Below, piece by piece: positions 7,675-16,564 of a stretch of 64,000 nucleotides of DNA (position 1 is the first letter of the stretch; the number at the start of each line of letters is the position of its first letter). The DNA comes from Sphingobium yanoikuyae (GTDB lineage Bacteria > Pseudomonadota > Alphaproteobacteria > Sphingomonadales > Sphingomonadaceae). The translations under genes and the position numbers were made by a program. The stretch is taken from assembly GCF_013001025.1 (NCBI RefSeq), contig NZ_CP053021.1, forward strand, positions 1,498,501-1,562,500, in the 5' to 3' direction. The notes under the pieces were generated by a model that worked only from the letters and a program-made list of their open reading frames with translations, searched no databases and was not told the origin of the DNA.

Positions 7675-7776
7675 GGCTGAAGGCTTACTCAGACATACCC
7701 CATTTGCCAATGGCTTCCGCCTTCGCTAATTCGGCGCAAATTTTCCTGTCCATACCCTTTGGAGCTGCGCGAACCC

Positions 7777-9462
7777 ATGTCCGCCTCATCGCAATATGCC
7801 TATGTCATGAAGAACATGACAAAGACCTTCCCCGGCGCGCCCAAGCCGGTGTTGAACAACATCAATCTGCAATTCTATCGCGGGTCCAAGATCGGCATCG
7901 TCGGCCCGAACGGCGCCGGTAAATCGACCCTGATCAAGATCATGGCCGGGATCGACACGGACATCAGCGGCGAAGCCTGGCCGGGTGAGAATGTGACCGT
8001 CGGCTATCTGCCGCAGGAGCCCCAGCTCGACCCGACCAAGAATGTGCTGGAAAACGTCAAGGACGGCGCCCGCGAAATGGCGGACAAGCTGGACCGCTTC
8101 AACGAGATCAGCATGATCATGGCCGATCCGCCGGAAGATGTCGATTTCGACGCGCTGATGGAGGAAATGGGCACGCTGCAGGAGCAGATCGACGCCGCCG
8201 ATGGCTGGACGCTCGACAACCAGCTCGAAATCGCGATGGAAGCGCTGCGCTGCCCGCCGTCGGACTGGTCGGTGGAAAGCCTGTCGGGCGGTGAAAAGCG
8301 CCGCATCGCGCTGACCCGCCTGCTGATCCAGAAGCCCGACATCCTGCTGCTCGACGAACCGACCAACCATCTTGACGCCGAAAGCGTCACCTGGCTGGAA
8401 AATCACCTCAAGGAATATGCCGGGTCGGTGCTGATGATCACCCACGACCGCTACTTCCTCGACAATGTCGTCGGCTGGATCCTGGAGCTCGATCGCGGGA
8501 AATATTTCCCCTATGAAGGCAACTACTCCACCTATCTGGAGAAGAAGGCCAAGCGCCTGGAGCAGGAAGACCGCGAGGCCACCGGCCGCCAGAAGGCGAT
8601 CAATGACGAGCTGGAGTGGATCCGTCAGGGACCCAAGGGGCGCCAGACCAAGTCCAAGGCGCGTATCGCCAAGTTCGAGCAGCTGGTCGCATCCCAGGAA
8701 AATCGCGCGCCCGGCAAGGCGCAGATCGTCATCCAGGTGCCTGAGCGTCTGGGCGGCAAGGTGATCGAGGCCAAGGGCATTTCCAAGGCCTATGGCGACA
8801 AGCTGCTGTTCGAGGATCTGTCCTTCATGCTGCCGCCCGGCGGCATCGTCGGCGTCATCGGTCCGAACGGCGCGGGCAAGTCGACCCTGTTCCGTCTGAT
8901 CACCGGTCAGGAAACCCCCGATTCGGGCGAGATCGACATCGGCTCGACCGTGCGCCTGGGCTATGTCGACCAGAGCCGCGACCATCTCGACGCGTCGAAG
9001 AATGTCTGGGAAGAAGTCTCGGACGGTCTCGATTATGTCAAGGTCAACGGCCATGACATGTCGACTCGTGCCTATGTCGGCGCCTTCAACTTCAAGGGCC
9101 AGGACCAGCAGAAGAATGTCGGCAAGCTGTCGGGTGGTGAGCGCAACCGCGTCCACATCGCCAAGATGCTGAAGCGCGGCGGCAACGTGCTGCTGCTCGA
9201 CGAACCGACCAACGACCTTGACGTCGAAACGCTGGCGGCACTGGAAGAGGCGATCGAGAATTTCGCCGGTTGCGCCGTGGTGATCAGCCATGACCGCTTC
9301 TTCCTTGACCGTCTCGCCACCCACATTCTCGCCTTCGAGGGCGACAGCCATGTCGAATGGTTCGAGGGCAATTTCGAGGCTTATGAGGAAGACAAGCGCC
9401 GTCGCCTGGGCGATGCCGCCGATCGTCCGACGCGCCTCGCCTATAAGAAGCTGACGCGCTGA
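7777..9462 (+). CDS. ettA: Energy-dependent translational throttle protein EttA (ABC-F)
   Basis: A 561-residue ABC-F protein with two ATPase domains in one chain and no membrane segments. Walker A motifs GPNGAGKST appear in both halves; signature motifs are LSGGEKRRIALTRLL and LSGGERNRVHIAKML, each followed by LLLDEPTN and a switch His (ITHDRYFLDN, ISHDRFFLDR). An arm and linker lie between. EttA binds the ribosomal E site and gates entry into elongation according to the ADP/ATP ratio. The start at 7777 (MSASSQYAYVMKNM) is preferred over the TTG at 7759 because it matches the family N-terminus. A terminator follows at 9530-9555. Confidence 0.95.
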   Translation: MSASSQYAYVMKNMTKTFPGAPKPVLNNINLQFYRGSKIGIVGPNGAGKSTLIKIMAGIDTDISGEAWPGENVTVGYLPQEPQLDPTKNVLENVKDGAREMADKLDRFNEISMIMADPPEDVDFDALMEEMGTLQEQIDAADGWTLDNQLEIAMEALRCPPSDWSVESLSGGEKRRIALTRLLIQKPDILLLDEPTNHLDAESVTWLENHLKEYAGSVLMITHDRYFLDNVVGWILELDRGKYFPYEGNYSTYLEKKAKRLEQEDREATGRQKAINDELEWIRQGPKGRQTKSKARIAKFEQLVASQENRAPGKAQIVIQVPERLGGKVIEAKGISKAYGDKLLFEDLSFMLPPGGIVGVIGPNGAGKSTLFRLITGQETPDSGEIDIGSTVRLGYVDQSRDHLDASKNVWEEVSDGLDYVKVNGHDMSTRAYVGAFNFKGQDQQKNVGKLSGGERNRVHIAKMLKRGGNVLLLDEPTNDLDVETLAALEEAIENFAGCAVVISHDRFFLDRLATHILAFEGDSHVEWFEGNFEAYEEDKRRRLGDAADRPTRLAYKKLTR

Positions 9463-9529
9463 CCGGATCGGGAGGCTGACGACAACCTCCCTCGAAAATA
9501 CCGTTGAAACAACGGCTTGAAACGCCCGG

Positions 9530-9555
9530 TGTCCCTTATTGATGCCGGGCGTTTT
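9530..9555. terminator. Terminator after ettA, potentially bidirectional
   Basis: AAACGCCCGG pairs perfectly with CCGGGCGTTT across a five-base loop (TGTCC...ATG region), with T or A runs on both sides. It lies 67 bases after the ettA stop. Confidence 0.7.
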
Positions 9556-9652
9556 GCCGTCCCATCGTCCGGGCGGTAATGAAGTTGCAATATCTGCAAC
9601 GCCGGTTCCGCCCTTCGCAATTGCGAAAGAACGCGCTGCGCTGCACATAGGA

Positions 9653-9719
9653 CGGGCCTTTCAGGCATCCTCTCCTAAAACTTATCAAGGCCGGCCTTTC
9701 GGGGCTGGCCCTTTTTTTT
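9653..9719 (+). ncRNA. Candidate small RNA with intrinsic terminator
   Basis: Between ettA and the peroxidase, no protein frame is convincing. A run of eight T at 9712-9719 follows an imperfect GC-rich hairpin (AAGGCCGGCC...GGCTGGCCCTT). Upstream is an unpaired pyrimidine-rich CATCCTCTCCT stretch (about 9667-9677) that could pair with ribosome-binding sites. A weak promoter-like TTGCGA (9621-9626) lies 17 bases before CACATA. ettA already has its own terminator, so this second one suggests a separate short transcript of about 65-70 nt. The tandem Hfq encoded in this window would be its natural partner. This is inferred, not shown. Confidence 0.35.
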
Positions 9720-9753
9720 GTCCGTCGAACGAGCGTTTTCAGGCGGAGCCAAC

Positions 9754-10791
9754 TCACGCGGGAATCGGGCAGGTCGCGGCCGGCCGGGCCAGCGCGGCAT
9801 TCTTCAGGAAATCAGGGTCCGTCAGCGCGTCGAGAAAGGCGAGCAGGGCAGGCATATCGACATCGACCAGCATCGACGCGGCGTGGCGGCGGATGGCCGA
9901 TTCGATCGTCGGCGACTGGCCATCGTGCAGCCAGGGGCCAGTGACGGCGACATTGCGCAACGACGGCGTGCGGAACTGCTCGGGTGGCGGCTCGAAGCCC
10001 GGCGGCAGGGGCTTGCCGCCATAGGCGGCCGCATCGACCTCCTGCGGCGCAGCGGTGCCGACATAATGGGTCTTGCTGTCGGTGAAGTCCGGCCCGGAAT
10101 GACAGCCGCCACAGCCCGCTGCGGCAAATTGCCTGGCCCCACGCTGCGCCAGTGGCGACAATGTGCCGCGATCATGGGCGCTGCCGAACGAGATCATCGT
10201 GCGCTGGAACGCCGCAAGAGCCGCAGTCACCCTTGCGAAGCCCAGGTCATTCGGTGCGCCGGGGAAGGCGGCCGCGAACATCCGGCGATAGCAGGGATCG
10301 GCGCCGATCCGCCGGGCCAGCCCGACATCATCCTGCGCCAGCCCCATCTCAACCGGCTTGGTCCCGGTCATCGGCACCATCGCCTGCTGCTCCAGCGTCG
10401 AAAGGCCGGCCTCGGTCCAGGTCAGGCCGCTGCGCCAGGCGACATTGGCGAGGCCGGGTACATTACGGACGCCCATCTCGCCCATCACGCCCTGATGGGT
10501 GGTAAGGCCATCGGCAAAGCCCTTCTCCTGCTGGTGGCAATCGGCGCAAGCCATGCTGCCATCGGCCGACAGGGCGCGATCATAAAAGAGCCGGCGGCCA
10601 AGTGCGACCTTGGCAGCGGTCATGCCGTTGTCGGACGGGATGGCGGGCACTGCAACGCCAGAGGGCAGGGCAGGCCAGCGCCAGGCGGGACGTGCAGCCC
10701 CCAGTCCCGTCGCCAGCAACGCCGCCGCTCCGATGATCGCCGCTCCACCCACTCGCACCCGCCGTCCCCTTCGCCGCGCATGACGAACCAA
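9754..10791 (-). CDS. Di-haem cytochrome c peroxidase / MauG-like
   Basis: Periplasmic di-haem c-type peroxidase with two haem-attachment motifs, CADCH (N-terminal domain) and CGGCH (C-terminal domain), plus the family pattern ALGRRLFYDRALSADGSMAC and GWLHDGQS-like GPWLHDGQSPTIESA near the end. The frame is open far upstream, but the first 80 residues there are low-complexity. I choose the TTG at 10791 because it gives a basic stretch followed by one hydrophobic anchor (GGAAIIGAAALLATGLGAA); the start is uncertain and an internal GTG is possible. The family reduces H2O2 with electrons from small cytochromes, or oxidises other substrates. No dedicated partner is encoded next to it. Confidence 0.85.
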   Translation of the reverse strand: MVRHARRRGRRVRVGGAAIIGAAALLATGLGAARPAWRWPALPSGVAVPAIPSDNGMTAAKVALGRRLFYDRALSADGSMACADCHQQEKGFADGLTTHQGVMGEMGVRNVPGLANVAWRSGLTWTEAGLSTLEQQAMVPMTGTKPVEMGLAQDDVGLARRIGADPCYRRMFAAAFPGAPNDLGFARVTAALAAFQRTMISFGSAHDRGTLSPLAQRGARQFAAAGCGGCHSGPDFTDSKTHYVGTAAPQEVDAAAYGGKPLPPGFEPPPEQFRTPSLRNVAVTGPWLHDGQSPTIESAIRRHAASMLVDVDMPALLAFLDALTDPDFLKNAALARPAATCPIPA

Positions 10792-11172
10792 GGCTGACCG
10801 ATCCGCAGGCCGGGGTAAAGGGGGAGGGGGCGGCCACGCTCGATGGAAGTGAATAATGGTGCTCGTCGCCAAATGCCCTTGCTTCGGGCGACGTCGGATG
10901 CTCCCTGTCGACCAGAAGGTTGTTGAGGTCTGGTTAGGGGAATGGCAACTTCGGGTGGGGAGCGGACTGTCAGCTCTCCGACCGTCGGATGGATCAAGCG
11001 GACGCCTCCATGCGGAACTGTCGCATTTGCAGTTCGCTCGCTCAAGATCGACCAACAGATGCCGCTGACGCGCCAGGGGCAGGCAGGGACGCTTCCGGGG
11101 TTTTCACTGATACCGCACGCGCGCTGATTGTCACATCCATCATGTCCGCGAAAACTGATGGAGGCCCTGTCA
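10792..11172. other. Divergent intergenic region, nothing definite
   Basis: Spacer of 381 bases between the peroxidase start region and the sulfatase. It is open in the peroxidase frame but low-complexity and without a plausible start. No hairpin with a T run and no convincing promoter hexamers were seen. GATGGAGG just before 11173 is the sulfatase ribosome-binding site. Confidence 0.5.
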
Positions 11173-12669
11173 ATGGCAAAGCAACCCAACATCCTGTTCA
11201 TCATGGGTGACGATATCGGCTGGTTTAACGCCAGTTGTTACAATAGCGGCATGATGGGCTACAAGACGCCCAATATCGATCGCATTGCCCAGGAGGGCGC
11301 GCGCTTTACCGACTGGTATGCCCAGCAAAGCTGCACCGCGGGCCGCGCCGCGTTCCTGACCGGCCAATCGCCGATCCGCACCGGCCTGACCAAGGTCGGC
11401 CTGCCAGGGGCCGATCAGGGTCTGGGACCGAATGATCCCTGCATCGCCCAGGTGCTCAAGGCGCAGGGCTATGCGACGGGGCAGTTCGGCAAGAACCACC
11501 TCGGCGACCGCGACGAGCATCTGCCGACCATGCACGGCTTCGACGAATTTTTCGGCAACCTCTATCATCTGAATGCCGAAGAGGAGCCGGAGAATGAGGA
11601 TTACCCCAAGGATCCGAAATTTCGCGAGAAATACGGCCCGCGCGGCGTGCTGCGGTGCAAGGCCGATGGCAAGGGCGGCCAGACGATCGAAAATACCGGC
11701 CCGATGAGCAAGAAGCGGATGGAGACGATGGACGAAGAGTTCCTCGCCGACGCCAAGGACTTCATCAAGCGCAACCATGACGCGGGCGGCCCCTGGTTCT
11801 GCTATTTCAACTCCACCCGGATGCACATCTTCACCCACCTCAAGGACGCCTCGAAGGGCAAGACCGGCCTTGGCATCTATCCCGATGGGATGGTCGAGCA
11901 TGACGGGCATGTCGGCGAACTGCTCGATCTGGTCGACGAGCTTGGCGTGACCAAGGATACCATCGTCGTCTACACCACGGACAATGGTGCCGAATGCTTC
12001 ACCTGGCCCGACGGCGGCACCACGCCCTTCAAGGGCGAGAAGGCAACCAACTGGGAAGGCGGCTTCCGCGTGCCCTGCGTCATCCGCTGGCCCGGCGTGA
12101 TCGAGCCCGGCCAGGTGATCAACGACATCTGCGCGCATGAAGACTTCCTGCCGACGCTGGCCGCCGCGGCGGGCGACAGCAATGTGGTCGAGCGGGTGAA
12201 GAAGGGCGGGAAGATCGGCGACACCAAGTTCAAGGTCCATCTGGACGGTCACAATCTGATGCCGTTCTTCAAGGGCGACGAGACGGAAGCGCCGCGCAAG
12301 GGCTTTGCCTATTGGAGCGACGACGGCGATCTGATGGCGATCCGCGTCAACCAGTGGAAGGTCAACTTCCTGGCCCAGAATACCGAGATCAGTCCGCGCA
12401 CGCCCGTCGGCGTCTGGCAAGGCCAGTTCACCGCGCTACGCGCGCCGATGATGATCAACCTGCGCTCAGACCCGTTCGAACGCGGCCCCGAAAGCATCTA
12501 TTATGGTGATTTCATCGCGCACCGCATGTTCCTGATGGTGCCCGCGCAAGCGATCGTTGCCCACCTGCTGGAAAGCTTCAAGAAGTTTCCTCCGCGCGCC
12601 AAGGCGGCGAGCTGGACGGTCAGCGACGCCATGGACAAGATCGGAACGGCGAGCCCGAACCAGAACTGA
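11173..12669 (+). CDS. Sulfatase (arylsulfatase family)
   Basis: A 498-residue alkaline-phosphatase-superfamily sulfatase. The metal site starts with NILFIMGDDIGW. The active-site segment is CTAGRAAFLTGQ: the Cys would be converted to formylglycine, but the usual Pro of C-x-P-x-R is Ala here. Later metal ligands are in VVYTTDNGAE, and the GFRVPCVIRWPG block is conserved in the family. No signal peptide is seen with the start at 11173 (MAKQPNILFIM), chosen for its GATGGAGG site; a longer frame adds 15 residues without one. It may be cytoplasmic or need another export route. It hydrolyses sulfate esters; the substrate is unknown. No maturation enzyme lies nearby. Confidence 0.88.
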   Translation: MAKQPNILFIMGDDIGWFNASCYNSGMMGYKTPNIDRIAQEGARFTDWYAQQSCTAGRAAFLTGQSPIRTGLTKVGLPGADQGLGPNDPCIAQVLKAQGYATGQFGKNHLGDRDEHLPTMHGFDEFFGNLYHLNAEEEPENEDYPKDPKFREKYGPRGVLRCKADGKGGQTIENTGPMSKKRMETMDEEFLADAKDFIKRNHDAGGPWFCYFNSTRMHIFTHLKDASKGKTGLGIYPDGMVEHDGHVGELLDLVDELGVTKDTIVVYTTDNGAECFTWPDGGTTPFKGEKATNWEGGFRVPCVIRWPGVIEPGQVINDICAHEDFLPTLAAAAGDSNVVERVKKGGKIGDTKFKVHLDGHNLMPFFKGDETEAPRKGFAYWSDDGDLMAIRVNQWKVNFLAQNTEISPRTPVGVWQGQFTALRAPMMINLRSDPFERGPESIYYGDFIAHRMFLMVPAQAIVAHLLESFKKFPPRAKAASWTVSDAMDKIGTASPNQN

Positions 12670-13309
12670 CCGGCAACATAGGGTAGCGCCAGTTGCATCA
12701 TGGCGAGGGGCAAGTGTTGCACATGTGGATGGCACACGCGCCTCTCGTCAGGTGTATCAGCCGGAACGGGTCATCAGTCTGGGGAGGGGAATGAGGTGCC
12801 GATCGGACGCCCGGACCTTTTCATTCCCATCACAGCCGGTCTTGCGCATGGAAACGCCAGACGCGGACCGACTGCACCCTGGAATTGAGAAGCGGCGGCT
12901 GAACGGCCACAGTTGGTCGTTAGATACCATCGCAAATCCGTCAGCCATGCGAGGCGGGTCTGTCCTATTTTGCCCAATCCTGATCTACTCGGGCCATGAA
13001 AAAAATCACCTCGATCTCGGCCGTTCAACCAACTCTGTCGCTTCGCTGTCGCGTCAGCGGCGCGCGGGGGTGACCCTGGCAATGACCCCGCTGTCGCGTT
13101 GCAGGTGCGTGGGTGTCGCGTCATGGGCGCGTGGCAGGGGCAAAAGGACCGAAATGACCCGACGACACTATGAACTTCGGACGAAAATAAACTGTCGCGT
13201 CGATTGCTGTGCTGACCGCCGGATGTTTCCGCTGTCCTACAGGCCGTCATTCAGCCTAAACTCGATCGGCTCTTTGATCTGTCGAGACCATCTCGCGCCC
13301 CATGGCGCG
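12670..13309. other. Gene-free region with repeated motif
   Basis: Stretch of 640 bases between the sulfatase and acylphosphatase. Frames crossing it have shadow-like composition. A 25-codon frame at 12996 (MKKITSISAVQ) lacks a ribosome-binding site. The right half carries the TGTCGCGT repeats listed separately. No tRNA, terminator or IS end was recognised. Confidence 0.5.
13035..13200 (+). repeat. Dispersed direct repeats CTGTCGCGT
   Basis: CTGTCGCTT at 13035, CTGTCGCGT at 13046, 13091 and 13192, and GTGTCGCGT at 13113 all lie in the same orientation in a gene-free stretch. Spacings are 11, 45, 22 and 79 bases, close to multiples of the helical turn. They could be binding sites or remnants; nothing nearby decides it. 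Confidence 0.5.
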
Positions 13310-13591
13310 TTAGGCTGTCGGTCTCTTCTCGAAGCCGTTCAGCGCCTCGACTGGCGCATCCGTCGCGTCGATCCGCGCGACCTTTGCTGCGGGCGGGCCA
13401 TCCTGTGCCAGCGTGACGAAGCGATCGACCATGTCCGCCTCGCCCTGTACCAGCGCCTCGACGCTGCCATCCATGCGGTTGCGAACCCAGCCGGTGAGTT
13501 CCAGGCTGCGGGCGGTCTCGACCGTCCAGTTGCGGTAGAAGACGCCCTGCACCCGGCCGAGGATCATCAGGTGACGGGCGACGACCAGCAT
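13310..13591 (-). CDS. acyP: Acylphosphatase
   Basis: A 93-residue acylphosphatase, which hydrolyses acyl phosphates such as 1,3-bisphosphoglycerate or carbamoyl phosphate. The phosphate loop GRVQGVFYR contains the catalytic Arg, and the catalytic Asn is in GWVRNRMDGSVEA. Length is normal for the family. Its ATG overlaps the stop of the upstream NYN gene (TGATG), so the two are translationally coupled. It is cytoplasmic. Confidence 0.95.
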   Translation of the reverse strand: MLVVARHLMILGRVQGVFYRNWTVETARSLELTGWVRNRMDGSVEALVQGEADMVDRFVTLAQDGPPAAKVARIDATDAPVEALNGFEKRPTA

Positions 13592-14409
13592 CAGCGGATC
13601 CGCTTGATCCAGGTCTGGCCGCCTTCGCGCACTTCGGTGGTGAAATTGGGGATGGCGGCGACCAGATCGGACAGCCGCTTGAAACCATAATTGCGCACAT
13701 CGAAGCTGGAACGGTTACCGACCCGCTGGCCGACCGGCCCCAGCGCCACGAAGCCGCGCTCATCCCGCTTCGCCTCGTCATAGGCATCGATCAGCAGGCG
13801 CACGACTTCCGGGTCTACCGCCGCGCCGGTGCCCGCTGGCGCCGGCGGTGCGGCTGGCGGGGGCGGGGCCGCCGCTGCGGGAGATGGTTTGGCGGCGGCG
13901 CCGCTTTTGGCCGGCGTCTTTTTCTTGGGTGCTGCCGCCGGTTTGGCCACCGGCACTTCGACCGGCCGCAGCGCGGCGACGTCGATGAAGCGGGTGCAGG
14001 CGCGGCGGAAGCCCTCGGGCGCATTGGCATTGCCGAAGCCATAGACCGGGATGCCGTCCTGGCGCAGGCGCGTCACCAGCGGGGTGAAGTCGCTGTCGCT
14101 CGACATCAGGCCGAAGCCGTCGACGCGCCCGCTGGACAGCAGGTCCATCGCGTCGATCGTCATCTTCATGTCGGTGGCATTCTTGCCCTTGGTCAGGTCG
14201 AACTGCTGCTGCGGCTCGATCGCCTGCGCGACCGACAGCGCCGCCCAGGTCTTGAGCGTCGCCTTGTTCCAATTGCCATAGGCGCGGCGGATATTGACCG
14301 TGCCGAGTTCCGCCAGCACGGTCATCACCGCATCGAAATGGGCCGCCGACGCATTGTCCGCGTCGATCAGCAGGGCGATATTGCCACGCCCTTCCTGCCG
14401 CATGGGCAT
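13591..14409 (-). CDS. NYN-domain ribonuclease-like protein with OST-HTH/LOTUS domain
   Basis: A 272-residue protein. The N-terminal NYN (PIN-like) domain shows the acidic residues of a metal-dependent nuclease: IALLIDADNAS, then KNATDMKMTIDAMDLL and GLMSSDSDFTPL. A Pro/Ala/Lys-rich linker (about 150-195) is followed by a C-terminal winged-helix OST-HTH/LOTUS domain (VVRLLIDAYDEA ... YGFKRLSDLVAAIPNF). The family (LabA/DUF88-like) is thought to process RNA; the bacterial targets are mostly unknown. It forms a two-gene unit with the acylphosphatase by a TGATG overlap. Confidence 0.9.
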   Translation of the reverse strand: MPMRQEGRGNIALLIDADNASAAHFDAVMTVLAELGTVNIRRAYGNWNKATLKTWAALSVAQAIEPQQQFDLTKGKNATDMKMTIDAMDLLSSGRVDGFGLMSSDSDFTPLVTRLRQDGIPVYGFGNANAPEGFRRACTRFIDVAALRPVEVPVAKPAAAPKKKTPAKSGAAAKPSPAAAAPPPPAAPPAPAGTGAAVDPEVVRLLIDAYDEAKRDERGFVALGPVGQRVGNRSSFDVRNYGFKRLSDLVAAIPNFTTEVREGGQTWIKRIR

Positions 14410-14422
14410 GGTGCGCCTCCCG

Positions 14423-15061
14423 TCAGGCTGCGGCGAAGACGCCGGTCTGTTCGTCCAATATGTGAAGCTGGCCGTCGGAAATGGCGAAGAAGCTGCCGAC
14501 CAGCTTCAGTTCGCCGCTCTTTTCCTTGGCGCGCACGCAGGGGAAGCTACGCAAATTGGTAAGGCTGACCTTCACGCCTTCCTGCTCCATGGCGCGCTCG
14601 ACATCCCGGTCGCGCTGGTCGCCATAGCGGTCCACCACCACGTCGCGCGCATCGTCAAGCAGTTGTATCCAGTTATGGATGAAGCCGCCTTCGCCTGGAG
14701 GCGCGTCCTTCAGGTCATGGCTGAGCGCTGCCTTGCAGCCGCCGCACTTGCCATGGCCCATGACGACGATCTCGCCAACCTTGAGCACCTGGACGGCGAA
14801 TTCCAGCGCAGCCGACACGCCGTGCCAGCCGGGATTGGTTTCGAACGGCGGCACCAGCGCGGCGACATTGCGCACGACGAAGATTTCGCCGGGGCTGGTG
14901 TCGAAGATCTGGGCCGGGTCGACTCGACTGTCGGAACAGGCGATCACCATCACGCGGGGGCTCTGCCCCTCGTTGAGTTCGTCCCATCGCTCGCGCTGCT
15001 GGGACCAGCCGGTGTCACGGAAGCGGCGATAGCCTTCGAGCATGTCTGCAAAGTCGGTCAT
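14423..15061 (-). CDS. can: Beta-class carbonic anhydrase
   Basis: A 212-residue beta-carbonic anhydrase that interconverts CO2 and bicarbonate in the cytoplasm. Zinc ligands are visible as Cys and Asp/Arg in ACSDSRVDP and as His and Cys in GHGKCGGCKAA. The start at 15061 (MTDFADMLEGYRRF) matches the family; 12 extra upstream residues in the frame do not. It precedes the NYN-acylphosphatase unit by only 13 bases and may be co-transcribed with it. It is divergent from lipA. Confidence 0.95.
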   Translation of the reverse strand: MTDFADMLEGYRRFRDTGWSQQRERWDELNEGQSPRVMVIACSDSRVDPAQIFDTSPGEIFVVRNVAALVPPFETNPGWHGVSAALEFAVQVLKVGEIVVMGHGKCGGCKAALSHDLKDAPPGEGGFIHNWIQLLDDARDVVVDRYGDQRDRDVERAMEQEGVKVSLTNLRSFPCVRAKEKSGELKLVGSFFAISDGQLHILDEQTGVFAAA

Positions 15062-15126
15062 GATGATTGATGTGCCGCACAAAGAGAGGGCTGGCAAGTA
15101 TGGTCCTGCATCGCTATCTGGGGCCG

Positions 15127-16080
15127 ATGAACGACATTGCCCCGATCCCCGTCCCCGGTCAGCCCGCCACGACCGAGCGTGCCCGCAAGCCTGACTGGAT
15201 CCGCGTCAAGGCGCCGACTAGCCCCGCTTATCACGAGACGCGCAAGCTGATGCGGGAAAAGGGTTTGAACACGGTCTGCGAGGAAGCGGCCTGCCCGAAT
15301 ATCGGCGAATGCTGGACCAAGAAGCACGCCACGGTGATGATCCTGGGCGATGTCTGCACCCGCGCCTGCGCCTTCTGCAACGTCAAGACCGGCATGCCGC
15401 GCAATGTCGATGTCAACGAGCCGCAGAACCTGGCCGATGCCGCCGCCGAGATGGGCCTTGAACATATCGTCATCACCTCGGTCGATCGCGACGACCTGCC
15501 CGATGGCGGCGCTAGCCAGTTCGTCAAGGTGATCGAGGCGCTGCGCCGCACGACGCCGGGCACCACGATCGAGATCCTGACCCCGGATTTCCGCAACAAG
15601 CATGAGCGTGCGATCGAGATGATCGTCGCCGCCCGTCCGGACGTCTATAACCATAATTTGGAGACCGTGCCCCGGCTCTACCCGACCATACGCCCTGGCG
15701 CCCGTTACTATGCGTCGCTGCGCCTGCTGGAGAGCGTCAAGAAGCTCGATCCGTCGATCTTCACCAAGTCGGGCATCATGCTGGGCCTGGGCGAGGAACG
15801 CCTGGAGGTTCATCAGGTGATGGATGACATGCGTTCGGCGGACATCGACTTCCTGACCATGGGCCAATATCTGCAGCCCACGCCCAAACATGCCAAGGTG
15901 ATGGAATTCGTCACCCCGGCCGCGTTCAACGCCTATGCGGCAATCGCGCGGGCCAAGGGCTTCCTGCAGGTGGCGTCGAGCCCGCTGACCCGGTCGAGCT
16001 ATCATGCTGGCAAGGATTTCGCCGAGATGCGCGCCGCGCGCGAGGCGAAGCTGGCCAAGGCGGCCGTCGCGAAGGCCTGA
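15127..16080 (+). CDS. lipA: Lipoyl synthase
   Basis: A 317-residue radical-SAM enzyme that inserts sulfur at C6 and C8 of octanoyl groups on lipoyl-dependent proteins. The auxiliary cluster cysteines are in [12 protein letters not shown], the SAM cluster cysteines in [10 protein letters not shown], and the C-terminal Ser ligand in RSSYHAG. The start at 15127 ([14 protein letters not shown]) is chosen because upstream residues in the open frame do not fit the family. Seven bases separate it from the Coq10-like gene, so the two are probably an operon. Confidence 0.97.
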   Translation: MNDIAPIPVPGQPATTERARKPDWIRVKAPTSPAYHETRKLMREKGLNTVCEEAACPNIGECWTKKHATVMILGDVCTRACAFCNVKTGMPRNVDVNEPQNLADAAAEMGLEHIVITSVDRDDLPDGGASQFVKVIEALRRTTPGTTIEILTPDFRNKHERAIEMIVAARPDVYNHNLETVPRLYPTIRPGARYYASLRLLESVKKLDPSIFTKSGIMLGLGEERLEVHQVMDDMRSADIDFLTMGQYLQPTPKHAKVMEFVTPAAFNAYAAIARAKGFLQVASSPLTRSSYHAGKDFAEMRAAREAKLAKAAVAKA

Positions 16081-16087
16081 CCGGCGA

Positions 16088-16564
16088 ATGCCCAAGCATG
16101 AAGAGACCCGCCAGCTGCCCTATAGTCCGGAACAGATGTTCGACCTGGTGTCGAACGTCTCGGCCTATCCGCAATTCCTGCCCTGGGTCAGCGCGATCCG
16201 TATCCGGTCGGATAGCGAGAGCGAGATGGTCGCGGACATGATCGTCGGCTTCAAGGGGATCAGCGAGAGCTTTACCTCGCGCGTCCACAAGCATCGCCCG
16301 GACCATGTCCGGGTCGACTATCTCAACGGCCCGCTTAAGCATCTCCATAATGAATGGCGTTTCCGCGACGACGGGCAGGGCGGCGTGCTGGTGGATTTCG
16401 AGGTCGAGTTCGAATTCAAGAACCGGATATTCGAGATGCTCGCCGGTCAGTTTTTCGACAAGGCGCTGCGCAAGATGATCGGTGCGTTCGAGACGCGCGC
16501 GGCGGCGCTTTATGGCGCCGGCGAATCGGGCAGCAGCAGTTCGAGCGCGCACAACGCCGCCTGA
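16088..16564 (+). CDS. Coq10/RatA-like START-domain protein
   Basis: A 158-residue START/polyketide-cyclase fold protein of the Coq10/RatA group, which bind ubiquinone or related hydrophobic ligands. The typical block is YSPEQMFDLVSNVSAYPQFL, then PWVSAIRI and the C-terminal LAGQFFDKALRKMIGAFETR. A Ser-rich tail (GSSSSS) follows. It directly follows lipA, the usual alphaproteobacterial order. Its 3' end overlaps the convergent cinA-type gene by about 55 bases. The RatA toxin name is often given to this family, but a ubiquinone chaperone role is more likely here. Confidence 0.85.
   Translation: MPKHEETRQLPYSPEQMFDLVSNVSAYPQFLPWVSAIRIRSDSESEMVADMIVGFKGISESFTSRVHKHRPDHVRVDYLNGPLKHLHNEWRFRDDGQGGVLVDFEVEFEFKNRIFEMLAGQFFDKALRKMIGAFETRAAALYGAGESGSSSSSAHNAA

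Noticed and set aside
6418..7680. 420-codon plus-strand frame opposite the M28 peptidase
   Set aside because: The minus-strand gene has zinc ligands and a signal peptide; this frame has neither motifs nor start signals.
7786..9648. 620-codon open frame antisense to ettA
   Set aside because: Lies entirely opposite a textbook ABC-F gene; composition is the mirror of its codon bias, with no family motif or ribosome-binding site.
12996..13073. 25-codon frame MKKITSISAVQ in the gene-free stretch
   Set aside because: No ribosome-binding site, no hydrophobic signal core and Arg-rich end; chance frame.
12557..13690. 377-codon frame spanning sulfatase end, gap and acylphosphatase
   Set aside because: Crosses two real genes in other frames and has no homology-like pattern.
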